Origin: Balneola sp.
Lineage (GTDB): Bacteria; Bacteroidota; Rhodothermia; Balneolales; Balneolaceae
Direction: 5' to 3'
Assembly (NCBI GenBank): GCA_017643645.1
Contig: JAEPNB010000007.1
Location: forward strand, 62,001-126,000
DNA length: 64,000 nucleotides
A program made the position numbers and the translations under genes. Below are positions 62,279 through 64,000 of this stretch, piece by piece (position 1 is the first letter of the stretch; each line of letters opens with the position of its first letter). The notes under the pieces were generated by a model that had not been told where the DNA came from, did not search any database, and saw nothing but the letters and a program-made list of their open reading frames with translations.

Positions 62279-64000
62279 TATACAGATACCTCTTCTTTAT
62301 TCATTCCGGTTAACTGGATTCCATTTTCATCGTCCATTTTCTCATAACTAACCCCTTCAAAACTTGAATTTGAAGAAGCGATCTCATCCATTATTTCTCT
62401 GGATGTACCAAACTGAACAGACAATCCTAATCTCTTTCCAAGATTATTCATGAGCTCCCAGGTTGGGGTACAATCAACTTTGTTATCTTCATTAACCCAG
62501 TTGTCGAAATTGGTTCCGTAACGATCAAGTCGACCTTCTGACATCTCAAGATCCAGTTTACGATGAGTGTACTTAGTTTCTTTTGCAGGAAGCGAGCGTT
62601 GAATTCTGCCTTCTACGTTTACATAACTTGCAGCATGCTCCGCAATACAAGTAATTGGGATCACAAGATCTGTTGATTTTGATGTTTCCGTCTCGTTAGT
62701 AGCTAGTGAAATCACATATGGCTTTTTGAGATCTTCAGAATCAAGCACTCCACGATCTACTAACTCATCATTCAGTAGTACTACAACTTTCGCTGATTTA
62801 ATTGCTGCTTTAAGATCTTCAGTTGAAGTCTCAGTAAAACCTAGCGCCTTAACACCTGCGGTATTTGGAGCTTGATCATCTGTTAGCAAAAAGTCATCAC
62901 CAAAGCCTTTTTTAACATCAGGGGAGAAGTGGAAAACATTTACGCCCCAAGTGCTGAATGTTTTCATCAAAGCATAATTTTCCTCAACGGATGCATGAGC
63001 CGATCCTAATACCAGAACATCAGTGGGTTTTACAGCTTCAAGCTTTTCTGCAAAAGTCTCAATTGCATTATTCCATGAAGTTTTGATCTGATTATCACCA
63101 TCTGCTTTAATAGAAGGTCTTGAAATACGATTCTCATTGAATTTCGTGTAAGCCATGCGAGCTTCATCCGGCATCCAGTGCGTATTTACGTTCTCATTAT
63201 AACGAGGTGTGAGGCGTAATACTAAGTTATCACGAGTCCAAAGATCAACATTGGTGCCTTTACCACCTGTAATGTCGATACTTGGAGTTTGATTCATTTC
63301 CCATACGCGAGCCTTAAATCTGAAGTCGGTAGAAGTAAGCGCTCCAACCGGACAAATATCCACAGTATTCAAAGAATATGGATCATCAAATTCCATTCCG
63401 GGAGCAGTAATCGGATAGTTTTTATCGCCTCTTGAGGCAATTGTAAGTTGATGTGTGCCGGAAATTTCTTCCGTAAATCTAACACAGCGTGTACAGTTGA
63501 TGCAACGTTCAGCATCTAAAGTTACTCTTGGTCCTAGTTCAACTCTTTTAGGCTTATGAACTTTCTTAACTTCAAAACGAGAGCCTTCAGGTCCGTACTT
63601 ATAAGTCTGAATTTGAAGAGGGCACTCACCGGCTTGGTCACAAATCGGACAATCAAGAGGGTGGTTGATCAGGATCAACTCCATAGTGTCTTTTTGAGCA
63701 CGTGCTACTTCTTCACTGGATTCCTGAGTATGAACAACCATTCCGTCTGTCATTTCCATACTGCAGGAAGTCTGCATTTTAGGGAACCAACGAATAACTC
63801 GTTCACCATTTTCATCCAGTTCGTATTCACCTGTTTCGCGATTCTGTACAGGGGTTCCAACTTTTACATAACACTGGCGACAATTCGCAGGCGCGCTCAT
63901 TTCAGGGTGGTAGCAGAAGAATGGTACTTCTTTACCATTATCCAAAATGAACTGGAGCAATTTAGGCTTGCCCTCAAATTCGTATCGTTTACCGTCTATA
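62278..64000 (-). CDS. nuoG: NADH-quinone oxidoreductase subunit G (5' end outside window)
   Basis: Open at the right edge; an apparent start at 63960 is only an internal TTG, and the frame continues to 64000 as IDGKRYEFEGKPK. Iron-sulphur ligands of the complex I 75-kDa-type subunit are visible: CYHPEMSAPANCRQC and MQTSCSMEM (2Fe-2S), HPLDCPICDQAGECPLQ (4Fe-4S) and ERCINCTRCVRFTEE (4Fe-4S). A molybdopterin-like C-terminal domain follows (about 220-570). It has roughly 573 residues in the window and is shorter than E. coli NuoG. It sits directly before nuoH. Confidence 0.95.
   Translation of the reverse strand, partial: IDGKRYEFEGKPKLLQFILDNGKEVPFFCYHPEMSAPANCRQCYVKVGTPVQNRETGEYELDENGERVIRWFPKMQTSCSMEMTDGMVVHTQESSEEVARAQKDTMELILINHPLDCPICDQAGECPLQIQTYKYGPEGSRFEVKKVHKPKRVELGPRVTLDAERCINCTRCVRFTEEISGTHQLTIASRGDKNYPITAPGMEFDDPYSLNTVDICPVGALTSTDFRFKARVWEMNQTPSIDITGGKGTNVDLWTRDNLVLRLTPRYNENVNTHWMPDEARMAYTKFNENRISRPSIKADGDNQIKTSWNNAIETFAEKLEAVKPTDVLVLGSAHASVEENYALMKTFSTWGVNVFHFSPDVKKGFGDDFLLTDDQAPNTAGVKALGFTETSTEDLKAAIKSAKVVVLLNDELVDRGVLDSEDLKKPYVISLATNETETSKSTDLVIPITCIAEHAASYVNVEGRIQRSLPAKETKYTHRKLDLEMSEGRLDRYGTNFDNWVNEDNKVDCTPTWELMNNLGKRLGLSVQFGTSREIMDEIASSNSSFEGVSYEKMDDENGIQLTGMNKEEVSV

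Overview
The window reads as chromosomal DNA of a free-living, probably marine or saline, Gram-negative bacterium of the Bacteroidota/Balneolota side of the FCB group. This placement is inferred. The support is moderate AT-richness, many signal-peptide and lipoprotein genes, BNR/VPS10-type and S9 secreted proteins, a collagen-like lipoprotein, TATCTTTG-type promoter boxes before rpsO and the M16 peptidase gene, and a Balneola-like set of core genes. I see no rRNA, tRNA, CRISPR array, insertion sequence or prophage. Both ends cut a gene: an aldehyde dehydrogenase at the left and nuoG at the right.

1-17 kb: a deoC-aldehyde dehydrogenase pair; a 1065-residue REC-GAF-PAS sensor kinase; a DUF1761 membrane protein followed by a TolB-like lipoprotein with an anomalous start; a membrane HExxH protein with a GT2 glycosyltransferase; a YfcE-like phosphoesterase; a tightly coupled trio of cupredoxin, membrane nucleotide cyclase and outer-membrane barrel; a beta-lactamase-fold lipoprotein; proline dehydrogenase; and a btaA-btaB pair for betaine lipids.

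17-25 kb: a DUF883-like protein, prfB with its programmed +1 frameshift, coaE, fbp, a DUF192 lipoprotein, a large BNR/VPS10-like secreted protein, and two orphan genes in a hairpin-rich, repeat-bounded stretch.

25-39 kb is the conserved translation/transcription block rimP-nusA-infB-rbfA-truB-ribF, then rpsO and pnp, each followed by an intrinsic terminator. A 0.9-kb gene-free stretch of nested inverted repeats follows, then an M16 peptidase and asnS.

39-52 kb is more accessory: a small coiled-coil protein, an amidohydrolase and a frameshifted alpha/beta hydrolase; holA; an ECF sigma factor with a small acidic partner; an S9 peptidase; an orphan gene in AT-rich DNA; a second beta-lactamase-fold protein; a PAS histidine kinase; a SatD-family gene with a small membrane protein and a double palindromic operator; a methyltransferase; and a DUF4062 protein.

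52-64 kb: a fused alpha-beta 2-oxoacid dehydrogenase E1; a polyamine operon with two adjacent pyruvoyl enzymes (speD, arginine decarboxylase) and speE; an Omp85/TamA-like protein; a TPR protein; a cupin; a collagen-like lipoprotein; and nuoG-nuoH.

The strongest candidates for something not well described are the SatD-membrane protein unit with its operator, the cupredoxin-cyclase-barrel trio, the stand-alone DUF4062 protein, and the palindromic element at 35.6 kb with a shorter relative at 39.1 kb.
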